Source: Gigaspora rosea (taxonomy: Eukaryota; Glomeromycota; Glomeromycetes; Diversisporales; Gigasporaceae). Taken from it: a DNA stretch of 64,000 bases. The stretch lies in contig QKWP01000580.1 in assembly GCA_003550325.1 (NCBI GenBank), forward strand, positions 1,719 to 65,718, written 5' to 3'. Shown here piece after piece: positions 34,364 to 45,749 of the stretch (within the stretch, counting starts at the first letter, position 1; every line of letters begins with the position of its first letter). The notes below the pieces were generated by a model. The model ran no database searches and was not told the DNA's origin. It worked only from the letters and a program-made list of their open reading frames with translations. The translations under genes and the position numbers were made by a program.

Positions 34364-35539
34364 TTCCTAAATTCACTTTGATATAGACAAGTTAGTATCG
34401 TTTATATATTGTGATACTTTAATGCAGATTATAAATAAAATAGAGCATCAATTTAATTTCTTTGAAATGTGCATATTAATGAATGTTATCATTCTAAGAC
34501 AATAGTATAGTAGCCAGTTAAAAACCTGTATGTGTGGTAAACTAATATTATATCACTTTTAAGGTTTAAGAGGTCAATTAACTATATTAGAAACAGATAT
34601 TCTGAATTAATATTTTATCAGGTTTAACATAAATATCGCAAGGAATTATCGGTTGAGTTTTAATTTGAATAAACATGATTACATACATCATGACACATTA
34701 AGGAAGAAATAATTTTATGTCCATATGTTTTTTCGGATGATTTACGTATATATAATGAATGTCGAAGTCGAATTTTGGTGGATTCCAAATCAACTTCAGC
34801 TTGTGTTTTCGAAACTGACTCAGTTGGACAGAGAATTCAATTTCACTTAATATTGTAGTATCTAAAAATTTTATATCAATAAATACAATTTTAATAAAAT
34901 AAAATTGAAATTTTTATTACTAAATCGCAATATGGAGTAATTTAAAAATGATGATTGCAAAAAAGTTAGGATATTCATTTTTATTTCGCAAGTAAATTTG
35001 AGAAATCCACTAAATTTCTGATAGCAAGTCTGTTAATTGACGTCGTAAATTTTTTTTTTATTGCACAGGAAGATTGCGATTCCTGTATTAAAGTTCTTTA
35101 AGATCCGTTAAAAACAACTATTGAAACCATAAAGATCATAATTCATCGATTTACCTTTGGCGAATTGAGTGAATTTAAAATTAAGTTTCTTCTTAAGTAT
35201 ATTTAGAATTAACTCAGACTGGTTCTAATTTTGAAAAAATTCCATTCCGACGCACAACATATAATATTAAGGTTAGCCTAATTGATGTTTTATGCTTATA
35301 CAACAGGGGTTAACTCGCCACCCAAAATTTTACAGATCGTGTAACTTTGCATGATTAATAATATGATTAAATATAACAATAAAAGTATAATGATAAATAA
35401 AATTAATTACGTTTTCAGAAAAAAGATCTGCACAAAACTCTTGATAGGCTGAAAAAAATATTGCTGTAGCGAGTTCCTAATTTTAATTTCCAACAAAAAG
35501 TTCGGTCACTTGAATGGCGGTTTTGGCCAGCTGATGATA
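34364..35539. other. Downstream non-coding DNA of the F-box gene
   Basis: It is colinear with 5896-7349 with small insertions and deletions. It starts with the presumed 3' untranslated region (AATAAAATAGAGC near 34432). No gene is supported. Confidence 0.6.
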
Positions 35540-35690
35540 TTAAAAAAGAAGTGCCAACTCATCGCATTGTTGTTAATTGCTAATTTCTAAATTACATCTA
35601 CATAGACAAATTAAATACATGATACTTTGATACATATTATAAATAAAATAGAGGATTAATATAATTTCTTTGAAAATTAATGGAAACACA
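35540..35690 (+). pseudogene. 3' end of an older dead F-box relative (copy B)
   Basis: It is the counterpart of 7350-7490. The last codons (IKKEVPTHRIVVNC, stop) resemble the C-terminus of the neighbouring F-box protein, and the next 100 bp resemble its 3' untranslated region. It indicates that the F-box locus was once a tandem array. Confidence 0.6.
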
Positions 35691-36757
35691 TTTAAATTAT
35701 TTTATATTGCTCGGATAAGCATAAAGTGGGTAATATGAAAATAATATATTTCGCACTACGCTCCATTTTTCAATTAATGTCGATTATCAATTAACAAGAC
35801 TAAAGCGTTGACTGATAATCCGGGTCAAAGCTTAAGATGTACTGTTCCAAGTTTATGTTTTTCATTCAGCTTTGCTTGCCTTTAATGTATTACACCAACT
35901 GGTACTATTCTTCGAGATAAACCATGTACAATATCCGGACATGATCCAAATTAACATAGTCAGCACTGTTTCATTAATTGAAGAATGACTCTGGCGATTA
36001 TTAATGCAGATCATGAGACTTGCAGCTATTATCAATATTCGTAGAACACCTGAAATATTTTCAGATCGAATAGAAAAGTTACATGTACTGACATCGACTG
36101 ACATCATATACTTATCAATTCGATCATTAACGATGTTTTCAAGTGTCCTTGGAACAATAGTTGTGAAGTGTAACTTGAAAATCAAATAATCGAATTAAAT
36201 CTAGCAGCTCTTATAGTTAACAAACCATTTTCCGATAAGAATTACATAACACTTTAAATGGAAAATTAATTTAATAATTTTGAAAATAAAACTACATATA
36301 CAAGTGGTTTAATGTATATATCTAGATTGGTATATAACTATATTGGTATATACAGTAATAACAAATAATCCTTCTAACAGTTTTTATGGTACTATTGAAT
36401 AATCATTCTAACAGCTCTTTGTGGTCAGTGTTAAATGATCATTCTAATAGCTTTTTAGGATTAGTATTAGTCTTTTAGTTAGGATGATTATATTGTATTA
36501 AATTTCGCGTGGAATAGAGTTTTTTTCTGTTAGGACGGTTTGATAGACAAATTTTGAATTTGATTAGTTAAACAACTCATATGTTGACTCTTCATTCGTT
36601 ATTACTGATCTACTTTGGACACAGAACAAATGTAAAAGAACTGCGTCGCTGATGAACACATAAAAGTTGAACTTTTAATATATAGATATTGAATTGATCT
36701 TTTATCGCTGCGTACTACATTTATTCTTCACTTTATGGATTTGCAAGCATATAATTC

Positions 36758-36856
36758 ATGACTCGTGAGACTTTGGATCAAATATTTGAGAACTTTATCA
36801 ATAAAAGGAAAATAAACGAAGTTTGGCTGATAGAAGTCGCTATAACAAGTGTCTAA
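36758..36856 (+). other. Conserved 32-codon reading (copy B), unrecognised
   Basis: It has the same frame and length as 9929-10027 (MTRETLDQIFENFINKRKIN..). Frames around 35862-36189 on both strands, also partly shared with copy A, have no recognised motifs and are not called. Confidence 0.25.
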
Positions 36857-37985
36857 TCATGATTACTGCATAATTCAATGTTTAATAGCGGGTGGTTAAT
36901 GTTTTCAAAATTCTTCGTATCGGTATGACAGAAGAGCTGAGCAAGATAGATAGAATTAATCAAATTCGTTATTCTGAAGAATAATTCGCTATGTTTAAGA
37001 AGTTTGGAAATGCCTTACGTGATGAATGCAAAATTCCTAATTACGTGTCAAAATGCACATTAATATTTGAACAATTTATTTATATGCAAATTTAATTTGT
37101 ATTTATTTTTATTTGTTTATTTTATTTGTGTCATGAAGCGAATATTAAACCAATTTACAAGGTCCTTTGGTTTACATGCAGATTCTCTCAAAATATTGAA
37201 AGTAATTTACTGTAACCACTAAAGGAATCGTTTAAAATTTCAGAATCACTTTGCAGAATATATTTCACAATATAAAATAGATAAAATTTATTAGGTATGT
37301 GGTTACAGATATCGAGATGGCCACTACATATTTAGCGTCTTTTCCTTGCTACAAGTAAATTTATAAGAAGCGATATATGTTTAACGATGACCATAAACAT
37401 GAGTATACCTTGCGGCTGAAATTTTTTTCCATTTCGGCCACATTGCGGACTTTAAAAATCACTTGTAGATTCTGAAAAAGGTTTATTTAAGTCTCAAATA
37501 GTACAAGTAAACATGCAGCAATTCTAGTGGACTTCATAAAATTTCGCAGCTAGATCTTTGAAGTTTGACTGTTATATTAAGTACGGATTGCCGAAAATTC
37601 CAGAATATGCTGAAAGTTTCTGATAAATAGCGAAATACCAAAATCTTGCATAAGTTTCTGCTTTACTGCATTAACAAATTATTGATAACTTTGCTTAAAT
37701 CATTTGCCACGTGGCCGAAATGGCCGAAAGATTTCGGCCCCATGTGTAGCCAGAGATAGCTACATTAGTCTCTGATAGTGCATTATTAAAACATAGTGTC
37801 CATACCTGTGCCTGGTACTATGAACTATGTTTTAATAGTGTTGTGCGTGTCGGTACTTGTAGAACCTTAATCTACATATAATTGTCTATTGAAAATAATA
37901 AAATTTTAGAGATTAATTTAATCCTTAAATGAATAAAGTAAGGTTATTACGTTTACGATGTTTAGGCATGTAATATCTATTATAC

Positions 37986-38579
37986 CGACAATAAATTAAA
38001 TTCATTGCGCCTTCACCTTTAATATTATATAAAATGAACATGGATCAATTTTTTTTAATCGATTTTACAGGATATAAAGTGACATATGAACGATTAAAAT
38101 ATCCTATTCATATTAGGTAATAGGTTTAGAGAAAAAAGTTCAAAAATCAAAGTTTAATTATAAATGTATATACATATCAAATGTAATACTATATATTACA
38201 TAAAATCAATGAAATTTGGAGCCTCGATTTGAAAATATAAGCCCTGCTAAAATTCATATATACGCTTCAGTGATAAATTCTAGCCCAAATCCTAACCCAA
38301 CCCTAAAAAAAAGCGGAAGAAACACTCCTCAAATAATTTAAAATTTCAATCAAATAGATCCAAATTTCAGCAACAGCCGCGACAATAAATTATAACCAAT
38401 AACTAGATAACTATGTATCCATAAAAATTTGGCTGATTACACATCGGGTACTTCATCTAGATCGATAGATTTACTCAATGCTAGAAAAAAACAATTTATG
38501 AATTAGTTTTTCTGACTTTCTATAGCTCACAATAAAGAAGACACGTAATATAAAAGCATAATAAAGTCTAATTCCTGAA
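37986..38579. other. Unique DNA between copy B and the kinase gene
   Basis: A 27-codon reading (MNMDQFFLIDFTGYKVTYER.., about 38034-38117) ends at a possible GT donor, but no partner exon is found. Otherwise nothing is supported. Confidence 0.35.
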
Positions 38580-39842
38580 CTATCCATGATATAGAGTCAC
38601 TGTACATTAAAATAAAATTTATGTATATGTTTTGAGTGACAATATTCTTTACCTGCATTTATTGGTTTAGGAAGTTTTGAAAAATCTAAAGATCGGCTTG
38701 TATAAATAGCTTGTTTATGCGTCTGATAATTAAATCGAGCCGATTTTGCTTGATCGTATACTGAAGGATTTTTGCTGGAGTCTTTAATTTCTTCAACTTG
38801 TTTATATAATACGGTTTCGGCATTTTTCAAATCAATATAAAATTCCCACAGCTTATCATTTAACACTTTAGCAGTTGGTCGTCTTTGAGCTTCAGCATCT
38901 AAACATTCATTCATTAAATCTAAAAGTAATTGCGGAACTTTACATCTGATTTTGGGTCTACAACCTAAACAAATTTGTGTTGCTAGGCTAAAATCATGTG
39001 GAATATCATGATATGGTGGATATCCAGTAAAAACTTCTGACATGATTATTCCAAAAGAATAAATATCCGATTTCATAGTATATTTTTCTCCATACAGCAC
39101 CTCTGGAGCAATATAAGGAAGTACACCAAAAATCTCTGTAGATTTGAATCTTGAAATACTGGCCTACATAAGCCAAAATCAGTAATGAAAGAACTAGACG
39201 TATTGTGATTAACTATATTTCCGGAATGAAAGTCTTTGTGCACTAAATTGGCTTCGTGAATTGCAACAAGCCCGTCAGCTATGTAACATAAGTTAACTAT
39301 TTTATCTCTCCAACTTAATTCTTTATATCTATTATCTAATAATTTTCGGAGACTTCCTTGTTTGCGTATTGCATAACCGTCATATAATTACCATCTTCCG
39401 GGTTCTTGGTTATTCCATAAATTGCAATTGCTGAAACGCCCCCATGTTTATGCTGATTTTCAACCTAAAATGTTGATTAGAATAAACAAATCTACATAAA
39501 AAGTATTTGATATATATCGATAATTCCTACCTCGTTTAAAAATTCTCCTTTTATATCTTTATAACCGTTAAGACTTTTTAGACAAACATTTATTTGCGGA
39601 TTTCGCTTCCATTTAGAATCCAGATCATCCCAAGCTTGAATATATCCGTCAGTCCATATTGCCTTAAAAACAATGCCAAAGCCTCCTTTAGCAAGATACT
39701 TTATATTCGTAAATTTATCAAAAGGAATCCATTCGATAATATAAAAAGAATACTCAGCTTTAAGTTGCATTTGTTGAATAAAATTATCGATATCTTGATT
39801 GCCACTTGTCCATTTACCGAATTCTTTTTCAAACCTTAAATC
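38580..39842 (-). pseudogene. TKL-like protein kinase, 5'-truncated with two frameshifts
   Basis: Reading from 39842: FGKWTSGNQDIDNFIQ leader, IPFDKF, Gly-rich loop LAKGGFGIVFKA, Lys in VCLKSL, then a 66-bp intron (39530-39465, GTAGGA..TTTTAG). After the intron come HGGVSAIAIYGITKNPEDG, catalytic loop LVHKDFHSGNI, ITDFGLC, YIAPEVL (activation-segment end) and the C-lobe (KSDIYSFGIIMSEVFTGYPP, RRPTAKVLND). A tail YTSRSLDFSKLPKPINA may splice over a second intron (38652-38600, GTAAAG..TACAG) to a short last exon ending at 38580. Single-base losses near 39362 and 39145 break the frame. The leader has no ATG before an in-frame stop. All key catalytic residues survive, so either decay is recent or the breaks are sequencing errors. 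Kinases with this leader are a very large family in Rhizophagus-type fungi. Confidence 0.8.
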
Positions 39843-40148
39843 GCAGAAAATAGTTTACTATATAAGATCGATACTTTTAAAGAGTTACAATGGGCCTTTC
39901 CAAAGCGACTTTACTAGTAGATTTGTAGCAGCAGGTGGTTTGTGTTTGAGTATATTGTATTAACTTAATTTTTAATGCTAAGATGTATAAATATTGCAGC
40001 TGAACAAAAATTAGCTCTATATATCACATAATATATTCTTTATTTTTTTTCTCAATTAGTACTAGAAACTAGTTGATTCAATACGCCTACAATGTGAAAC
40101 CTGCAGTTATAAACCTATATACTTTAAAATCACTTTAATAGGCCTGAT
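39843..40148. other. Short spacer before the minisatellite
   Basis: It is AT-rich, with no gene or repeat seen. It would contain the missing 5' end of the kinase if one existed, but no matching exon is recognisable. Confidence 0.4.
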
Positions 40149-41985
40149 TTAAAAATTTTCAGATTCCGTATTACTTACTCACTGTTGTAGTGTAATATGC
40201 GTATTGTATTGTATGTTTGTATGTGAATTGGTTAATGTATGTTACTTTGTATATGTTACTTGTATTCGACATTTCTGATTTAAAAATTTTCTGATTCCGT
40301 ATTACTTACCGACTGTTGTAGTGTAATATGCGTATTGTATTGTATGTTTGTATGTGAATTGGTTAATGTATGTTACTTGTATATGTTACTTGTATTCGAC
40401 ATTTCTGATTTAAAAATTTTCTGATTCCGTATTACTTACTGACTGTTGTAGTGTAATATGCGTATTGTATTGTATGTTTGTATGTGAATTGGTTAATGTA
40501 TGTTACTTGTATATGTTACTTGTATTCGACATTTCTGATTTAAAAATTTTCTGATTCCGGATTACTTACATTCTATCGTAATATAGTGTATTGTATTGTA
40601 TGTTTGTATGTGAATTGGTTAATGTATGTTACTTGTATATGTTACTTGTATTCGACATTTCTGATTTAAAAATTTTCTGATTCCGGATTACTTACATTCT
40701 ATCGTAATATAGTGTATTGTATTGTATGTTTGTATGTGAATTGGTTAATGTATGTTACTTGTATATGTTACTTGTATTCGACATTTCTGATTTAAAAATT
40801 TTCTGATTCCGGGTTACTTACATTCTATCATAATATAGTGTATTGTATTGTATGTTTGTATGTGAATTGGTTAATGTATGTTACTTGTATATGTTACTTG
40901 TATTCGACATTTCTGATTTAAAAATTTTCTGATTCCGGATTACTTACATTCTATCGTAATATAGTGTATTGTATTGTATGTTTGTATGTGAATTGGTTAA
41001 TGTATGTTACTTGTATATGTTACTTGTATTCGACATTTCTGATTTAAAAATTTTCTGATTCCGGGTTACTTACATTCTATCATAATATAGTGTATTGTAT
41101 TGTATGTTTGTATGTGAATTGGTTAATGTATGTTACTTGTATATGTTACTTGTATTCGACATTTCTGATTTAAAAATTTTCTGATTCCGGATTACTTACA
41201 TTCTATCGTAATATAGTGTATTGTATTGTATGTTTGTATGTGAATTGGTTAATGTATGTTACTTGTATATGTTACTTGTATTCGACATTTCTGATTTAAA
41301 AATTTTCTGATTCCGGATTACTTACATTCTATCGTAATATAGTGTATTGTATTGTATGTTTGTATGTGAATTGGTTAATGTATGTTACTTGTATATGTTA
41401 CTTGTATTCGACATTTCTGATTTAAAAATTTTCTGATTCCGGATTACTTACATTCTATCGTAATATAGTGTATTGTATTGTATGTTTGTATGTGAATTGG
41501 TTAATGTATGTTACTTGTATATGTTACTTGTATTCGACATTTCTGATTTAAAAATTTTCTGATTCCGGATTACTTACATTCTATCGTAATATAGTGTATT
41601 GTATTGTATGTTTGTATGTGAATTGGTTAATGTATGTTACTTGTATATGTTACTTGTATTCGACATTTCTGATTTAAAAATTTTCTGATTCCGGATTACT
41701 TACATTCTATCGTAATATAGTGTATTGTATTGTATGTTTGTATGTGAATTGGTTAATGTATGTTACTTGTATATGTTACTTGTATTCGACATTTCTGATT
41801 TAAAAATTTTCTGATTCCGGATTACTTACATTCTATCGTAATATAGTGTATTGTATTGTATGTTTGTATGTGAATTGGTTAATGTATGTTACTTGTATAT
41901 GTTACTTGTATTCGACATTTCTGATTTAAAAATTTTCTGATTCCGTATTACTTACCGACTGTTGTAGTATGATATGCGTATTGTT
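40149..41985 (+). repeat. Minisatellite of about 14 units, 126-130 bp
   Basis: Each unit contains CTGATTTAAAAATTTTCTGA, TGTATGTGAATTGGTTAATG and TTACTTGTATTCGACATTT. Units 1-3 and the partial last unit carry GACTGTTGTAGTGTAATATG (130 bp); the roughly 11 central units carry CATTCTATCGTAATATAG instead (126 bp). Two central units (near 40810 and 41062) share the variant CCGGGTTACTTACATTCTATCA. Central units are nearly identical, which indicates recent expansion from the middle. Long arrays like this are often mis-sized in assemblies. Confidence 0.95.
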
Positions 41986-42052
41986 GGTTAATGCAATTTG
42001 TGTTGAAATATTAGGCCATACAAATTTAATATGAAATTTTTAAAAAGTGTTG

Positions 42053-42263
42053 CCAAGGGAAAAGTGTCACTTTAGACTTGATTAAAATTTTTTTGACCAA
42101 AGATTTCTCAACAATTTGAACAAATTGATAAAAACTTTATTGAATTCTGCAAATCTGTAAAATTCAATAAAAAAAAAACTTTTGTCAAATTTGATAAAGT
42201 TGTTGTTGAGATATCTATAATAAAAAAATTTTTAATAAAGTATAAAGTGGCCCTTTTCCTTGG
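42053..42263. mobile_element. About 211-bp foldback MITE
   Basis: The left end CCAAGGGAAAAGTGTCACTT pairs with the right end AAGTGGCCCTTTTCCTTGG. The arms extend as an imperfect inverted repeat around about 42155. No target duplication is evident. Confidence 0.65.
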
Positions 42264-42483
42264 CTGCACCCAAATATACCCGGCGGGCTTTTTTTTTAAA
42301 TTTCATACGTAAACATTTTTAAAATCTTTATACACCAATTTTATAAAATTCATCCGCTTATTAATATAAAAAATTTGACCCGGCAAAGTCATAAAAACCA
42401 ATTAAATAATTTTGTATGGCTTATCAACATTTAAAAATTTTCAGATTTCAGACTCTAATTATTTACAAACTGGTGTGAATATA

Positions 42484-42659
42484 CAGTCGACTCCCGCAAT
42501 GGCCACACCCACATTTTTTACAATCTCACTATAGTCACCTTGATTTGTTTTTATTTAATCATACACAACTATATAAATTCTTGCTCTCTTTAGCCACAAT
42601 TTCGCAATAGGCACATAAAATGCCTGACTTTATCATGTGACTATTGTGAGAGTCGACTG
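42484..42659. mobile_element. 176-bp Tc1/mariner-like MITE
   Basis: The termini CAGTCGACTCCCGCAATGG and its imperfect complement ending GAGAGTCGACTG are flanked by TA (42482-42483 and 42660-42661). GGCCACA/TTAGCCACAA words recur inside. It lies 31 bp from the stop codon of the TPR-type gene. Confidence 0.85.
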
Positions 42660-42690
42660 TATAAATTACAAGTTTACAAATGCATTGTAC

Positions 42691-43420
42691 TTACAATTTA
42701 TCATCAAGTAATTCAAGGATTTCTTTTGCCCATGCATCGTCTGGTTTAACTTTTAATAAATCACGCAAGTCAGACTTTGATTCATCATACGTTTCTACTA
42801 TATAGTTAATTTCCCCACGATATTTTAATGCTATTTCTAACAATTTCTTTAATTTTATTAAGTTAGTAATTGATTTTTCCAATTTTTTTATCATTTCTTC
42901 TTTCTTCTTCTCATGATCATAATTTTCTTCCTTTTCTTTTTTTTTCTTATCCTCCCCCTTCTCCTCTTTTATTGGCAATTTAATTAAACCCAAACCTTCT
43001 TTTTTATTCGCCATCTAATTAAGCTACTAATTAAATCTTCTTCTTCTTCTTCTCTAATTAACCTACTAATTAAATCTTCTTCTTCTTCTTCTTCTTTCAT
43101 TAGAAATCCAATTAAACCAGCTAAATCTTCCTTTTTTATTCGTGATAAAATTAAGTCAGTTAGATCTTCTTTCTCTTTTGTTAACAATCTAATTAAACCA
43201 GTTAAATCCTCCTCTCCCTCTTTTATTAGCGATCTAATTAAACCAGTTAAATCTTCACACGCTTCTTTGTATCTACCTATAATTAAATAAGCTTTTCCTC
43301 GAGATAATAGTGCGGATGTATCGCTTGGATTATTTTTTAGCTTGTCTACGTGGTGGCGATTAGTGTCCAGGATTATGATTCGATTTTTTCTATAGTAAAG
43401 CGCATAATTTGCTCACTTTC
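42691..43420 (-). pseudogene. TPR-type repeat protein with expanded charged repeats
   Basis: Reading from about 43420: ALYYRKNR, then a TPR-like unit NNPSDTSALLSRGKAYLIIG..ACEDL, then about six tandem variants of a roughly 14-residue unit (EDLTGLIRSLIKEGE, EDLTGLIRLLTKEKE, DLAGLIGFLMKEEEEE, DLISRLIREEEEE). The frame is lost near 43000; the next frame carries on the same repeat (GLIKLPIKEEKGED), a Lys/Glu stretch, and a last TPR-like unit (ALKYRGEINYIVETYDES..VKPDDAWAKEILELL) to the stop. TPRs form helical protein-binding scaffolds. An in-frame TGA lies upstream with no ATG, so an earlier exon is likely missing or spliced. Slippage in GAA runs could explain the frame change. Confidence 0.65.
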
Positions 43421-45403
43421 ACGCAGCACGTGAACAAAATTGATTGGTTAAATGAATAAGCCGGTTTGTCCATGTGAATGTAATCACCTGACTTAGCATT
43501 ATTTTGAATTTTATTAGCTAATAACTCAAAAATTTGCATAATTCGCATAATTTATGATGTCACATGTAGGTTGGGTTATCATCGACTATCGACTAGTAGC
43601 CGGAAATTACTTGATCAATTTCTTAATCTATTTTTATATGTTATACAGTTGAATATCAGAGTTAGGGTTCCCAACCCTTTTTTTTACAGCTGTTTTCAAA
43701 AAGGTGTGAACGATCAGGGATCACCATATCATGGGAAATTCACGATATTTCCCAAATTTCCTACTTTTTTTACTCTCGCTTCTAACAGAGAAAGACTCTC
43801 ACCAATTTCCCAATAGAAATAGTTTTTATAGTTCAATAAAATAATACTATTCTAAGTTAAAGGTAAATTTTAACAGGTGAATTAATAAATTTTTAATAAA
43901 TTCCTAAAAAAACGGTAGTCATCTTGAGTCTTGCAACATTTATACATGTTATATGATTTTGCTTTATGCAGTAAATTCAATTAAAATTATAGTGCTTTAA
44001 CGTATCTCTTAAAGTAAAACTTTTAATATTTAAAGTTGCTGAATGATTTTTTTTTTTTTTATTCAATCTTGATAGCCAATTAATGCANTTGATTCATCAT
44101 ACGTTTCTACTATATAGTTAATTTCCCCACGATATTTTAATGCTATTTCTAACAATTTCTTTAATTTTATTAAGTTAGTAATTGATTTTTCCAATTTTTT
44201 TATCATTTCTTCTTTCTTCTTCTCATGATCATAATTTTCTTCCTTTTCTTTTTTTTTCTTATCCTCCCCCTTCTCCTCTTTTATTGGCAATTTAATTAAA
44301 CCCAAACCTTCTTTTTTATTCGCCATCTAATTAAGCTACTAATTAAATCTTCTTCTTCTTCTTCTCTAATTAACCTACTAATTAAATCTTCTTCTTCTTC
44401 TTCTTCTTTCATTAGAAATCCAATTAAACCAGCTAAATCTTCCTTTTTTATTCGTGATAAAATTAAGTCAGTTAGATCTTCTTTCTCTTTTGTTAACAAT
44501 CTAATTAAACCAGTTAAATCCTCCTCTCCCTCTTTTATTAGCGATCTAATTAAACCAGTTAAATCTTCACACGCTTCTTTGTATCTACCTATAATTAAAT
44601 AAGCTTTTCCTCGAGATAATAGTGCGGATGTATCGCTTGGATTATTTTTTAGCTTGTCTACGTGGTGGCGATTAGTGTCCAGGATTATGATTCGATTTTT
44701 TCTATAGTAAAGCGCATAATTTGCTCACTTTCACGCAGCACGTGAACAAAATTGATTGGTTAAATGAATAAGCCGGTTTGTCCATGTGAATGTAATCACC
44801 TGACTTAGCATTATTTTGAATTTTATTAGCTAATAACTCAAAAATTTGCATAATTCGCATAATTTATGATGTCACATGTAGGTTGGGTTATCATCGACTA
44901 TCGACTAGTAGCCGGAAATTACTTGATCAATTTCTTAATCTATTTTTATATGTTATACAGTTGAATATCAGAGTTAGGGTTCCCAACCCTTTTTTTTACA
45001 GCTGTTTTCAAAAAGGTGTGAACGATCAGGGATCACCATATCATGGGAAATTCACGATATTTCCCAAATTTCCTACTTTTTTTACTCTCGCTTCTAACAG
45101 AGAAAGACTCTCACCAATTTCCCAATAGAAATAGTTTTTATAGTTCAATAAAATAATACTATTCTAAGTTAAAGGTAAATTTTAACAGGTGAATTAATAA
45201 ATTTTTAATAAATTCCTAAAAAAACGGTAGTCATCTTGAGTCTTGCAACATTTATACATGTTATATGATTTTGCTTTATGCAGTAAATTCAATTAAAATT
45301 ATAGTGCTTTAACGTATCTCTTAAAGTAAAACTTTTAATATTTAAAGTTGCTGAATGATTTTTTTTTTTTTTTTTTATTCAATCTTGATAGCCAATTAAT
45401 GCA
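42777..45403 (+). repeat. Identical 1312-bp tandem duplication joined by one N
   Basis: Sequence 42777-44087 recurs at 44089-45403 with a constant 1312-bp offset and no substitution seen. The only difference is a longer poly-T run near 45361. The junction is a single N at 44088. Sequence to the left of 42777 and to the right of 45403 is unique. This is what two unmerged overlapping contigs would produce; a true very recent duplication is possible but less likely. Confidence 0.9.
44089..44732 (-). pseudogene. Second copy of the TPR-type gene, cut at the N
   Basis: It is identical to 42777-43420, but its C-terminal part is missing because the duplicate begins at VETYDES. It is probably an assembly duplicate rather than a second gene. 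Confidence 0.7.
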
Positions 45404-45437
45404 TTATAACAAAGTGAAAAATTAAAAGAATCTTTTA

Positions 45438-45749
45438 GAGTTATTTAATAATTATAATGCAATATGTTTTTCTCGTGTAAAAATTCGTGTATACGCATAT
45501 TTGACAGCTTCAGTTCGATTGCCTCTATGAGTAGTTTTGTAATATCACTTTTGAATTTTTGTGTTTGCAAATAAACTGCACAGTATAAACACTTTCGACA
45601 ACTAAAGCAAAAGTCCCTCTTTTGTATATAAGTTTTGTATCTAGTGCATCCGCCATCAATATTAATACGACTATAAAACAAAATAATATACATTGCATTA
45701 ATTTGTTTATATAGCGATAATGATAATGATTAAAAAAGGTGTCACGCAC
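45438..45749 (-). CDS. Small Cys-containing reading or secreted-like peptide
   Basis: Two overlapping minus-strand frames compete. One (45749-45525) contains MQCILFCFIVVLILMADA, which resembles a signal peptide, followed by about 40 residues. The other (45693-45445, 82 codons) is Cys-rich at its start (CFSCRKCLYCAVYLQ) and ends in a helical-looking LLIEAIELKLSN. They may be halves of one gene separated by a frameshift; a 21-bp GT..AG stretch between them is too short for an intron. No family is recognised. Confidence 0.3.

Larger units (their letters stand above)
24565..37985 (+). repeat. Segmental duplication, copy B
   Basis: It is the colinear partner of 746-11365. Order: decayed repeat (24565-26158), MULE insertion (26159-31807), remainder of the decayed repeat (31808-32260), MITE, intact F-box gene, F-box relic and non-coding tail. 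Homology with copy A ends at CTATTATA near 37982. It lacks all four large insertions of copy A. Confidence 0.9.

Noticed and set aside
43571-43816. 81-codon plus-strand frame, also at 44883-45128
   Set aside because: The repetition is due to the probable assembly duplicate, and the frame contains the inverted repeat word at 43688-43711. No domain is seen.
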